DNA of 64,000 nt from Bdellovibrionales bacterium GWA1_52_35 (GTDB taxonomy: Bacteria > Bdellovibrionota > UBA1018): contig MEPO01000024.1 in assembly GCA_001769805.1 (NCBI GenBank), positions 85,161 to 149,160 on the forward strand. The letters are read 5' to 3'. The position numbers and the translations under genes are program-made. Below the pieces are notes generated by a model. That model was given only the letters and a program-made list of their open reading frames with translations, was not told the DNA's origin and made no database searches. Positions within the stretch are counted from its first letter, which is position 1. Each line of letters begins with the position of its first letter. This document shows positions 17,860 to 26,475 of the stretch, piece after piece.

Positions 17860-19173
17860 ATGGAAAACTTGCTTTTTGCCCGTAGTCAGATGGCCATTTC
17901 CCTGATTTTTCACATTATCTTTGCCGCAATCGGAATTGGCATGCCTGCCCTCATGGTCATCACCGAAGCGCTCTGGCTCCGCACCCGTGATCCCGAGTAC
18001 CTCTCCTTGACCAAAGCATGGTCGAAGGGGACCGCTGTGTTTTTTGCTGTGGGGGCTGTGTCAGGAACCGTTCTCTCGTTTGAACTCGGGCTGCTTTTTC
18101 CTGAATTCATGCGCCAAGCAGGACCACTCATCGGTCCTGCATTTGCCCTTGAAGGGTTTGCATTCTTTGCTGAAGGGATCTTCCTGGGAATTTACCTTTA
18201 TGCCTGGAACCGGATCAGCCCCAAGCTCCATCTGGCAGCAGGAGTGATTGTTGCACTCAGCGGCTTCAGTTCGGCGATATTTGTTCTGATCTCCAATGCC
18301 TGGATGAACGCGCCCCAGGGATTTGTCTTTGCGAATGGGGAATTCACTCAGATCCAGCCGCTCGTCGCGCTTCAATCACCCTTCGTCCTGCATCTGACTG
18401 TCCACATGCTTGCAGCTGCCTATATCGCCACGGCGCTTTCAGTGGCCGCGATTCATGCCTTTGCTTTACTGAAAGGCACACCTCGCCGGAGTTTTCATCA
18501 GAAGGCCTTCACCACAGCATTTCTGTTCGCCCTGCCTTTTGTACTTATTCAGCCTCTCGTGGGGCACTTTGCGGGCCAACAAGTCGCCAAACGACAGCCT
18601 CTGAAACTTGCGGCCCTGGAGCGCCATTACCAGACCTCCAAACGAGCCCCCCTCCACATTGGGGGAATTTCTGATGATGAAAAGAAAACGATTCGAGGTG
18701 CGCTGCTCATTCCGGGGGGACTTTCGTTTCTGGCCCATACGGATTTTAATGCAGAGGTGACCGGTCTGGATGCGTTTCCCAGGGAAGACTGGCCGCACCC
18801 GATGGTGCGCTACGCATTTCAGCTGATGGTACTTTTTGGAATGATCCTGGTTGGAATCGCCGCCTGGGGCATTCTCCTCTGGCTGCGCAAGCGACCTCTC
18901 ACGACGCAGCGGCGTTTTCTCCAGGTGAACTTTCTCACTGGCCCACTCGGTTTTCTCGCGCTTGAAGCCGGATGGATTGTCACGGAGGTTGGGCGCCAGC
19001 CGTGGGTGATCTATGGATTTCTCAGAACGAAAGATGCCGTTACTCCCATGCCGGGACTCTTTATTCCCTTGATCGTCATCTCACTCGTGTACCTGGTTCT
19101 CGGTGGCACGGTCATCGCCATTCTGAGGCGTTATGTCCGCAACAGCTTTCAGGCGGAGGAGACGCATTTATGA
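17860..19173 (+). CDS. cydA: Cytochrome bd ubiquinol oxidase subunit I
   Basis: 437 aa. It has the family landmarks: His18 in ISLIFHIIFAAIGIGM (haem ligand), QMxxG-free short Q-loop region typical of the CIO (short) type, and GRQPWVIYGFLRTKDAVTP. At least eight hydrophobic segments are visible. The enzyme oxidises quinol and reduces oxygen to water in the inner membrane. The stop overlaps the start of subunit II (TTATGA), so the two are translationally coupled. There is no cydX-like small gene after cydB. Confidence 0.93.
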   Translation: MENLLFARSQMAISLIFHIIFAAIGIGMPALMVITEALWLRTRDPEYLSLTKAWSKGTAVFFAVGAVSGTVLSFELGLLFPEFMRQAGPLIGPAFALEGFAFFAEGIFLGIYLYAWNRISPKLHLAAGVIVALSGFSSAIFVLISNAWMNAPQGFVFANGEFTQIQPLVALQSPFVLHLTVHMLAAAYIATALSVAAIHAFALLKGTPRRSFHQKAFTTAFLFALPFVLIQPLVGHFAGQQVAKRQPLKLAALERHYQTSKRAPLHIGGISDDEKKTIRGALLIPGGLSFLAHTDFNAEVTGLDAFPREDWPHPMVRYAFQLMVLFGMILVGIAAWGILLWLRKRPLTTQRRFLQVNFLTGPLGFLALEAGWIVTEVGRQPWVIYGFLRTKDAVTPMPGLFIPLIVISLVYLVLGGTVIAILRRYVRNSFQAEETHL

Positions 19174-20156
19174 TCCTCGCGGAAGCAGTTGCACTGACGG
19201 TCTTGGTTGTTCTTGTTTTGTATACGTTGACCGGTGGTGCTGATTTTGGGGGTGGAATCTGGGACCTGCTTGCTACCGGACCCAGAAGGGTCGAGCAACG
19301 GCGCTTGATTGAGCAGGCGATTGCTCCCGTCTGGGAGGCAAACCATGTCTGGTTGATAGTCGCGATTGTTCTCATCTTCACCGCCTTCCCGCTGGCTTTC
19401 TCCGTGGCTTCTACAGCTCTGCACATTCCTTTGATTATTCTCCTGATTGGCATTGTCATGCGAGGTACGGCCTTCACGTTCAGACAGTATGATCTGAATC
19501 GGGAGTCGCGCGGAAAGTGGAGCCGCCTTTTTGCCGGTTCAAGTGTCCTGGTTCCGTTGTTTCTTGGAATCTGCCTCGGCTCGCTTTCAACCGAAACAAT
19601 CCGGGTTGCAAATACGGCTTCGATTTCGGGTTTTTTCAGCCCGTGGATTGGCTGGTTTCAGCTCAGTGTCGGATTTTTCACGCTGAGTCTTTTTGCTTAT
19701 ATCGCTGCAGTGTATCTCACCGTGGAAGCAAAAGAGTCCGCGATCCGTGCGGATTTCGTGAGGCGTAGTTATCTTTCGGCGATCAGTCTCGTCTTCACGG
19801 GATTTGTGACAGCACTGCTGGCCCGGAGTCAGGCTCCTCACTTATTCGAGCGGCTCACCCAGAGTTGGGGACCCTGGTTTCAAGTGTCCGGTGCGCTGTG
19901 CCTGTTCACGTGTGCTTGGAGTCTATTGCGTGAAAGGTTTCGGTTCGCACGGGTATTTGCAGCAGGAGTGGCGATTTCGATTCTGGCGGGATGGGGCTAT
20001 GCGCAGTATCCATATTCGATTATACCGGATATCCCCCTTAACCTGGGAACGGCGCCCGAAGCCACTCTGCGCCTGCTGCTCATTTTGCTGGCAGGTGGAT
20101 CAGCATTTCTGTTTCCAGCACTTTTCTGGCTTTTTAAAATATTTAAAAAATACTAG
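19170..20156 (+). CDS. cydB: Cytochrome bd ubiquinol oxidase subunit II
   Basis: 328 aa from the ATG at 19170, which overlaps the cydA stop by 4 bp; longer readings of this frame start inside cydA and are rejected. The N-terminus has TLTGGADFGGGIWDLLATGP and APVWEANHVWLIVAIV, the classical CydB motifs (GG-D-x-G-x-G-x-WDL and WE-x-NHVWL). Multiple membrane helices run to the C-terminus. Partner of CydA in oxygen reduction; followed at once by a strong hairpin. Confidence 0.93.
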   Translation: MILAEAVALTVLVVLVLYTLTGGADFGGGIWDLLATGPRRVEQRRLIEQAIAPVWEANHVWLIVAIVLIFTAFPLAFSVASTALHIPLIILLIGIVMRGTAFTFRQYDLNRESRGKWSRLFAGSSVLVPLFLGICLGSLSTETIRVANTASISGFFSPWIGWFQLSVGFFTLSLFAYIAAVYLTVEAKESAIRADFVRRSYLSAISLVFTGFVTALLARSQAPHLFERLTQSWGPWFQVSGALCLFTCAWSLLRERFRFARVFAAGVAISILAGWGYAQYPYSIIPDIPLNLGTAPEATLRLLLILLAGGSAFLFPALFWLFKIFKKY

Positions 20157-20169
20157 CAGCTGTAAATAA

Positions 20170-20203
20170 CTTGCGACCTGAACATTTCTGCGCAGGTCGC
20201 AAG
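20170..20203. terminator. Hairpin terminator between cydB and the convergent gene
   Basis: CTTGCGACCTG (20170-20180) and CAGGTCGCAAG (20193-20203) form a perfect 11-bp stem with a 12-base loop, exactly between the convergent ends at 20156 and 20231. A/T-rich sequence (AAATATTTAAAAAATA) lies to the left, giving U-rich RNA for transcripts coming from the right. Confidence 0.75.
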
Positions 20204-20230
20204 CTATAGCATTGAATCGCAAGCAGTGTG

Positions 20231-21217
20231 TTATCTGCGAGGAATGGGGCCATCACCAGGTCGAGGTCTCGGGCGGTCATCGCGTCCCGACCGAATCCGG
20301 GTTGCACTGACTTCAACGTTGGTTGTTCCGAAGAACTTCAGCGAGTTGCCCATCACTGCGATGCTTTGTATGCACCTTGGTCCGGATGGAATGATGATCT
20401 GCCTCGGATAAAGTTTATTGGAGCGGACTTTTTCGTTACCCAGGTAAATCTGTTCTCTGGATCCATTTTCATATTCTACCATAAGGTGGTTGAGATAGCA
20501 GTCATCACGCAGCACCTTGAGTTGTATTTCAGAGACAGGATGATTACCAGGATTCGAGCAGGAACCGAGGCTGACAGAGAACCGGCTCGGGTTTTGATTG
20601 TAAAGCATGTCACTCGAAAGTGGCACCACTCCCAAAGTCTCCTGATATGGCTCTGGACGAGGACGTGGTCGTTCCTGCTGAATCTGAATTCCCCAGATTT
20701 CCACTCGAGCCTCTACACGAGGCGGCATCGGGCGGCGAGGTTCAAACCGGCGTGGACTCGGGAGACCGTGTCCCGGGCCGGGTCGTTGACCCCCATCCAC
20801 GGTTCGTCCTTGAATGTAAAGTCTCTCGACGCAGAGTGCGCCTCGGGAAATTCGTATCGATTCGGAAATTTCGCCGGCCTGGAAGATCGCTCTGCGGGAG
20901 TGCCGTTTGAATTCCAGGGGAAGTTTCTCGCCATTCCCAAGTTCAAGAATGACATCGTCGATCTCAACTGGTGCATTGTAAATGCGCAATTGAATCTCCT
21001 GAACCCAAGGGGCACGCATGGAGGGGCAGCGTCCGGCGACTTCGATCGTATCGGAGTCAGGCCTGTGCGCTCGGAGTGTGGTGCTTCCCAAAAGCTCAAA
21101 ATTCTCGATAGACGCAACTTGGCGCGCACCGGAGGTGCTACTTCGGGTCGGTATATATGATCCCACCACCAGGCCGAGCACGCAGAAAATAGAAAGATAT
21201 TTCAGTTGATTCGTCAT
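20231..21217 (-). CDS. Secreted protein with two DUF2541-like repeats
   Basis: 328 aa from the ATG at 21215-21217, preceded by AAGGA five bases upstream; a longer frame to 21295 lacks a ribosome site. N-terminal hydrophobic segment LKYLSIFCVLGLVVGSYIP. Two similar domains follow. The first (about residues 38-140) has FELLGSTTL, VQEIQLRIYNAPVEIDDVILELGNG; the second (about 210-310) has VSLGSC, VSEIQLKVLRDDCYLNHLMVEYENG and PRCIQSIAVMG. The 'strand, xxIxLxVxxxxxxIxxxxVxxxNG, xRxIxxIxxxG' plan resembles DUF2541. A Pro/Arg-rich linker joins them and the C-terminus is also Pro/Arg-rich. Role unknown. Confidence 0.6.
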   Translation of the reverse strand: MTNQLKYLSIFCVLGLVVGSYIPTRSSTSGARQVASIENFELLGSTTLRAHRPDSDTIEVAGRCPSMRAPWVQEIQLRIYNAPVEIDDVILELGNGEKLPLEFKRHSRRAIFQAGEISESIRISRGALCVERLYIQGRTVDGGQRPGPGHGLPSPRRFEPRRPMPPRVEARVEIWGIQIQQERPRPRPEPYQETLGVVPLSSDMLYNQNPSRFSVSLGSCSNPGNHPVSEIQLKVLRDDCYLNHLMVEYENGSREQIYLGNEKVRSNKLYPRQIIIPSGPRCIQSIAVMGNSLKFFGTTNVEVSATRIRSGRDDRPRPRPGDGPIPRR

Positions 21218-21617
21218 ACGGATCCTTTCTTGAACAAAACAAAGCGAGTTAATCTTTACTTGGGGGTGAATTGCAAATCGAATGCCGTGCAGCATTAGAG
21301 AGTTGTTTCTGAACTTTAATGGAAATTATCTCAGTGATTCAACTCATTAGGATGATTGCGGGGTTGTGAATGAGTAACAGTTGTCCAAAAGTTGATCACC
21401 CTGAAACCGGTTCCCTTAATTTATGAAAGTTTTAGTGGTGGCATCCTGGTCTGAATGAGGCATCCCTTCTTCCTCAAAACCTCCAAGTAGTTGAACCGGC
21501 AGATGTTTCGGGCGCGGAGTATTTCGCACGATTTATGCTCTCTCCTATTGAGTATCAGCAGGATGCTGAGTCGCCGTTTGGGTACAAGTCCGGCGAGTTC
21601 ACATGGAGGTGTGCTGT
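21218..21617. other. 400-bp intergenic region between divergent genes
   Basis: No coding frame here looks real. It separates the start of the DUF2541-like gene from the protease gene, so it must hold promoters for both. A weak candidate for the plus strand is TTGATC (21392-21397), 18 bp, TTAATT (21416-21421), with the palindrome AACCGGTT inside the spacer. I see no terminator, riboswitch or repeat. Confidence 0.35.
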
Positions 21618-22841
21618 ATGGGTTTACTCAAGATCCTGTGCTCAATACTCATTGTTCTAATGCTGCCCATTCTGAGCGCCTGCGGTTTGCTGGAGCGGGA
21701 TGGCCTTGTTTCAGACGGTGTCATCGCCGTCATTGATGGCCAGCTCAAGAAAGTTTCGGAGGAAGAGCAAGATAAAATCTGCGCAACCCAGTACTGTGAG
21801 CCCAATTACGTCTACACCGTGAATTTCGGTAGACGGAGAGCTGAGCCGCGGCCAGTCCTCCCTCCAGTAATCCCGGTGCCGGCTCCTGTTCCACCAACAT
21901 TCCCGACTCCGACTGTTCAACCGAGCGGAGACTCAGTGGATTACTCTAAAGCGATTCTGGGTTTGTTCGAGGCATGGAAGCTCAGCGAGGGTAGTCGCGA
22001 AATCATTGTCGCCGTCGTGGATAGTGGTGTCGCTGTCGGGCATCCTGATCTTCAGGCGAATATCTGGATGAATATGCACGAGCTCGAAGGAAAGCCCGGG
22101 CTGGATGATGACCGCAATGGGTACGTAGATGACGTTTACGGCTGGGATTACTTTCATAATCGACCGAACGCCATCGATGACAACAATCATGGAACCCATG
22201 TTGCTGGAATTATCGGAGCCATGATGAACGGTATCGGCACCATCGGTATAAGTCCCCTGGTCAAAATCATGCCTCTTAAATTTCTAGGCCCCGACGGCTC
22301 GGGCGATACTCTGGGTGCGATCAGGGCTATCGATTACGCCACTGATCACGGAGCGAAAATTATTTCGAACTCCTGGGGCGGGGGAGGATACTCGCTGTAC
22401 ATGGATCAGGCGATTCAACGAGCGATTCAGAAAGGCGTCATCGTTGTTGCTGCGGCCGGCAACAGCACGATGAATAACGATACTTTTGCATCATTTCCAG
22501 CCAATTATGCCGGCGTCATTTCCGTGGCTTCTTCTGATGAAAAGGATGGTTTGAGCAGCTTTTCAAACTATGGAGCGAGAAGTGTGGCAATTGCCGCTCC
22601 GGGAAGTCATATCTTCAGCACTGTCCTGGAAAATCGCTGGGACTACCTTTCGGGTACTTCGATGGCAGCTCCACAGGTCTCCGGCGCTTTGGCTCTGGCG
22701 ATGAGCGTAAACGCTGATCTGAGTGCCACAGATCTCAAGAAACTGCTTTGCCAGAGTTCAAAAAAAATCCTGCTCGATCAAGTGGGTTGCGGAAGAATGG
22801 ACGTTCTTGGTTTGGTGAAAGCGTCAATTGCAGGAATGTAG
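21618..22841 (+). CDS. Subtilisin-like (S8) serine protease lipoprotein
   Basis: 407 aa from ATG 21618, with GGAGG eight bases upstream (an in-frame ATG at 21603 overlaps that site). The signal peptide ends in the lipobox LSAC, with Cys22 as lipid anchor. A Pro-rich linker (about residues 78-103) leads to the S8 domain: Asp135 in VAVVDSGV, His191 in NNHGTHVAG, Asn282 in AAAGNST and Ser348 in LSGTSMAAPQVSG. All catalytic residues are present. The domain begins almost at once after the linker, so there is no large inhibitor propeptide. It sits 77 bp before the Mur-ligase-type CphA derivative and may process a substrate of this locus. Confidence 0.9.
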   Translation: MGLLKILCSILIVLMLPILSACGLLERDGLVSDGVIAVIDGQLKKVSEEEQDKICATQYCEPNYVYTVNFGRRRAEPRPVLPPVIPVPAPVPPTFPTPTVQPSGDSVDYSKAILGLFEAWKLSEGSREIIVAVVDSGVAVGHPDLQANIWMNMHELEGKPGLDDDRNGYVDDVYGWDYFHNRPNAIDDNNHGTHVAGIIGAMMNGIGTIGISPLVKIMPLKFLGPDGSGDTLGAIRAIDYATDHGAKIISNSWGGGGYSLYMDQAIQRAIQKGVIVVAAAGNSTMNNDTFASFPANYAGVISVASSDEKDGLSSFSNYGARSVAIAAPGSHIFSTVLENRWDYLSGTSMAAPQVSGALALAMSVNADLSATDLKKLLCQSSKKILLDQVGCGRMDVLGLVKASIAGM

Positions 22842-22918
22842 GCGCAGGAAAACAGGCACAGGAAAATAACCCGCGCGAGAATGATTCAGGCGTTCTTTGT
22901 GCAAGTTCTGAATTTGCG

Positions 22919-24739
22919 ATGAATTTGAGCAGAACGAAGCACTACCTGGGCGCGAATATCCATAGCAGAAGACCCCTGATCGCAGCGACGCTTCAATTGG
23001 ACGAGCCTGCGGATCACAATCCCGACCGACTACATGCGCTACGCCAGCATTACGCTGCTTTGCTTCCTATTGAAAGTAGCGCGACTGCGATTCCTCAGCT
23101 GCTTCTCGAAGTGTTGCGTCAGCTTTCGTTGAAATCCCAGGCAACATTTCTGAATGCCTGGGTCACGCCTTCAAAAAACCCGACTATTTGTAACCTTTTT
23201 GTGGAATCTCCGCATAAAAAAGCGATCGTCTTCCTGCTGAGACAGACAGTGGAGTGGTTCAGTGCGGTGAAGGCACCCGAGGAGTCCACTGTTTCAACAG
23301 CGATCGCTCAGGCGACGGCTTTGGTTCGGAGTAGTGGAATACTGGATTCAGTTCGTGCCTTGCTCGCTAGAGAAGTCCGATCCGGTTTGCCGTGGTTTGC
23401 GACGGACAATGAGGGTGGCATTCAGCTTGGGTATGGCATCAACGGAGTTCAGTTCGGTGCGAAAGCAGCGGACATTTTGCAAAAAATCAAGCAGGAACTC
23501 GAACTCAGACCGCCGGCTTCCTTTCGCATTCCCATCGTATCGATTACCGGCACGAATGGGAAAACGACCGTTACGCGAATGATCGCTCATATTCTGTCAA
23601 GCACTGGCATTTGCGTGGGTATGAGCAGCACTGACGGCATATTTGTTGATGGAATCTGCGTCAAACCCGGCGACCTGACCGGGCCGCGGTCCGCTCGAAG
23701 GATCTTGGCTGATCCTTCAGTGGAATTTGCCGTTCTCGAGACGGCGCGCGGTGGACTTATCCGCGCGGGGCTGGGCTACGATGCTGCGGATGTGGCGGTA
23801 TTGACGAATATCCAACCTGATCATTTTGGACAGGACGGTATCGACTCTCTTCAGGATTTGATTCAGGTGAAGAAAGTAGTCGCCGATCAGATTTTACCCA
23901 GTGGTTCCCTTGTGATCAATGCGGATGATGAGCAGCTCGCCAGTCTTTTTGCCCAAGAGGCATTCAGTCATGTGCGAAAGAGAATCGTTCCGTACTCAGT
24001 CAAGCCAGATCATCGCATCATCCGGCAACAGCTTCAGGCCGGGGCGCGGGCCTATTGCCTGCAAAATGGTTTTATAACAGAGCTGTTTCAGGAAAAGCGA
24101 ACAGTTCTGCTGAGAGCAGATGAAATGAATTCCTCTCTTCCGGGGCTTGCCGGCTTTCAAATAGCCAATTCACTCGCCGTGACGGCGGCTGCCCGAGCTC
24201 TCGGGTGCAGCACCGTCGAAATCGTGAGAGGTTTGCTGACTTTCAAAAACGAGAAGCATAATCCCGGCAGAATGAATCTGTTCCGTCTCAAGAGTGGACA
24301 TCTTCTTGTTGATTACGGCCATAATCCCGAAGCCATTCGCGCGATAGGTGAGTGGGCAAGCGCCCCTAATTCAAACCCCGCCTGGAATCCGAAAGATGTG
24401 ACCTGCATTCTTGGGCTTCCTGGGGATCGTACTGACTCACTCCTGCAGAGTTCAGCCAGAATGGCTGCCCGGTATTTCAGAAAAATTATTCTTCGAGAAG
24501 ATGAGGACCTGCGCGGCAGAGCACCCGGCGAGTTAGCTGAAATCATGAGGTCGGCTATTCAAACGGAATCCGGGGGGTGCCAGGTCGAAGTCATCCTCAA
24601 CGGCGCCGAGGCGCTCAGACGGGCGCTTCAGGGAATGGGATCCCGGAGTCTGACTGTTCTTTTTTACGATGAATGGGCTCCCTTTGCGGCCACCCTCAGT
24701 GAGTTCAAGGCCGCTCCGGCTGAGGAAAACCTGCGATGA
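22919..24739 (+). CDS. Cyanophycin-synthetase-like protein: N-domain plus Mur ligase, ATP-grasp domain absent
   Basis: 606 aa from ATG 22919. This start gives HYLGANIHSRRPLI, which lines up with the first strand of CphA (xxLRGPNxWSxxxxL). Residues 1-150 resemble the CphA N-domain. At 156-184 the sequence LPWFATDNEGGIQLGYG matches the segment that opens the CphA ATP-grasp domain, but it then passes straight to the Mur ligase domain: about 240 residues of ATP-grasp are missing. The Mur domain looks complete: P-loop GTNGKTT (211-217), MSSTDGIFVDG, LETARGGLIRAGLGYD, TNIQPDHFGQDGI and, later, VDYGHNPEAI. In CphA this domain adds the second amino acid (Arg) through an acyl phosphate. The gene overlaps the ABC transporter start by 4 bp. 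Confidence 0.82.
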   Translation: MNLSRTKHYLGANIHSRRPLIAATLQLDEPADHNPDRLHALRQHYAALLPIESSATAIPQLLLEVLRQLSLKSQATFLNAWVTPSKNPTICNLFVESPHKKAIVFLLRQTVEWFSAVKAPEESTVSTAIAQATALVRSSGILDSVRALLAREVRSGLPWFATDNEGGIQLGYGINGVQFGAKAADILQKIKQELELRPPASFRIPIVSITGTNGKTTVTRMIAHILSSTGICVGMSSTDGIFVDGICVKPGDLTGPRSARRILADPSVEFAVLETARGGLIRAGLGYDAADVAVLTNIQPDHFGQDGIDSLQDLIQVKKVVADQILPSGSLVINADDEQLASLFAQEAFSHVRKRIVPYSVKPDHRIIRQQLQAGARAYCLQNGFITELFQEKRTVLLRADEMNSSLPGLAGFQIANSLAVTAAARALGCSTVEIVRGLLTFKNEKHNPGRMNLFRLKSGHLLVDYGHNPEAIRAIGEWASAPNSNPAWNPKDVTCILGLPGDRTDSLLQSSARMAARYFRKIILREDEDLRGRAPGELAEIMRSAIQTESGGCQVEVILNGAEALRRALQGMGSRSLTVLFYDEWAPFAATLSEFKAAPAEENLR

Positions 24740-26475
24740 GTGAACCGGAATATACTCTCGGTAGTTCGAAGCCGATACGAATTCTTGAAAATGGCAGGTC
24801 CTGGATTCTGGTCCGACTCATTGTGAACGGTATGATTCAAGCCGGCGCAGCGATTTTCGCGTCGAGAATGATGCATTTGGCATTTGACCGGGTGATTCAC
24901 AAGAATTCCGTCCTAGATTGGGGAGTATTTGCTCAGTTCGGCCTTGGATTGACCCTTGCGGCCCTGAGTGTGGCGTGGCTTCGAATGGTCGAGAGAATCG
25001 ACGGAGAACGCATGGGCCAGGATTTTGCCAACCAGCTCCGGATCCGGCTTTTTGATCATATCAGCATCACTTCAGTGCGATCGTTTCAGCGCCGAAGCAA
25101 GGGCAGCGTTTTGTTGCGGTTCATCGGAGATTTGAAGGTGCTCAGACAATGGATCAGCATGGGATTGGCTCGCCTGATCGTTGCCACCGCAAGTACGACA
25201 ATGGCAATTGGCGGCCTGGCTTTCATGAATGTCGCCATGGCGATCTCAGCATCTGTTGTGATCGTCATGGGCTGTCTGCTTGGATTCGGCTGGGGCAAGC
25301 ACCTTCACGGGGCAATCAAAGAGTCGCGACGAAGGCAGTCTATTTTCGCCGCTAATGTGAATGAGAAGATTTCATCCATCGCCGTGGTCCAGGCTTTCGG
25401 GCAGTCCGGTCGTGAGCGTGAAAGAATCGCCAGGCAAGGCGAAAAGCTGAAAGATGCGATGGTCATGCAAGCACGGGCGAGTGCGCAGCTCAGATCGATT
25501 GGCGATGCAACCGCTTCTCTTGCGACCGCTCTCGTTTTGCTGGTCGGAGCCCGGGAGGTTCAAGCCGGGCGGGCTACCGCCGGAACCGTTGTAGCTGCTA
25601 TGTCGCTCGTGGGATTGGTAACGCCCCTGCTCCGGGATCTGAGTTCTGCGTTTGTCCTTTGGCACGGTGCCAGTGTCTCACTTGGAAAAATCATGGAATT
25701 CATAAATACCTCGCGGAAAATCGTAGAATCGCCCTCCGCGCCGGATCTCTCCCCGGGTTCAGGAGAGGTCGAGTTTCGCTCGATCGTCCTCGGCGAAATA
25801 CTGCGCGGAGTCTCCGCCTTTGCTCATCCTGGGACCCGTATTGCCGTTATCGGTCCCAACGGTTCCGGAAAATCAACCCTTCTGAGCTTAACGGCGCGGC
25901 TTTGTGATCCCGATCAAGGCGAGATTCTGCTGGATGGCCAGAAGCTCTCGGAACACAGTCTTGCATCCCTCAGGCACAGGCTGGGAATGGTGAGTCCGGA
26001 TCTTCCGCTCCTGCGTGGGCCCATCGAAAAAAACCTGCGCTACCGATGGCCTGAGGCCCCGGAAGAGGAGCTTGAGCGCGTGCTGAAACTCTGCGGCGTG
26101 GACGAAATACTGAAAGGTCTTTCAGAGGGTATCAGAACGAAAATCACCGAAGGGGGCGCAAGCTTATCTCTCGGTCAAAGACAGCGGATTTCGCTTGCGC
26201 GCGCTCTGGTGGGATCGCCCTCACTGCTTTTACTGGACGAAGCGGATGCAAATCTGGACCCGAGGTCCGCCGCGGTTCTGGAGAAAGTGATGGCGAGCTA
26301 CTCCGGGACCGTGCTCATGGTTTCGCATAACTTCGATTTCGTCAGTACCGCCGATACCATCTGGTACATGGAGGGAGGGACGATTGTGGAGATCGGAACT
26401 CCGCAGATAGTATTCGCTGCGAATGGTCCCGCAGCGCGTTTTTTCAGAATGCGCGAAGCGTCTTCTGCTGGATAG
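24736..26475 (+). CDS. ABC exporter (fused membrane and ATPase domains)
   Basis: 579 aa. A six-helix type membrane domain occupies about residues 20-315, then an ATPase domain with Walker A GPNGSGKST (from residue 373), signature LSLGQRQR, Walker B LLLLDEADANLD and the switch His in MVSHNFDF. This is the half-transporter plan of lipid, peptide and drug exporters, which act as homodimers. Its ATG overlaps the stop of the Mur-type CphA derivative, so the exporter and ligase are made together; this suggests that it exports the ligase product. No peptidase C39 domain is present. The 3' end overlaps the convergent gene by 32 bp. Confidence 0.9.
   Translation: MSEPEYTLGSSKPIRILENGRSWILVRLIVNGMIQAGAAIFASRMMHLAFDRVIHKNSVLDWGVFAQFGLGLTLAALSVAWLRMVERIDGERMGQDFANQLRIRLFDHISITSVRSFQRRSKGSVLLRFIGDLKVLRQWISMGLARLIVATASTTMAIGGLAFMNVAMAISASVVIVMGCLLGFGWGKHLHGAIKESRRRQSIFAANVNEKISSIAVVQAFGQSGRERERIARQGEKLKDAMVMQARASAQLRSIGDATASLATALVLLVGAREVQAGRATAGTVVAAMSLVGLVTPLLRDLSSAFVLWHGASVSLGKIMEFINTSRKIVESPSAPDLSPGSGEVEFRSIVLGEILRGVSAFAHPGTRIAVIGPNGSGKSTLLSLTARLCDPDQGEILLDGQKLSEHSLASLRHRLGMVSPDLPLLRGPIEKNLRYRWPEAPEEELERVLKLCGVDEILKGLSEGIRTKITEGGASLSLGQRQRISLARALVGSPSLLLLDEADANLDPRSAAVLEKVMASYSGTVLMVSHNFDFVSTADTIWYMEGGTIVEIGTPQIVFAANGPAARFFRMREASSAG

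Noticed and set aside
20228-21160. 310-aa plus-strand frame
   Set aside because: Lies opposite the DUF2541-like gene, which has a signal segment, ribosome site and repeated domain pattern; the plus frame has biased, low-sense composition and no ribosome site.
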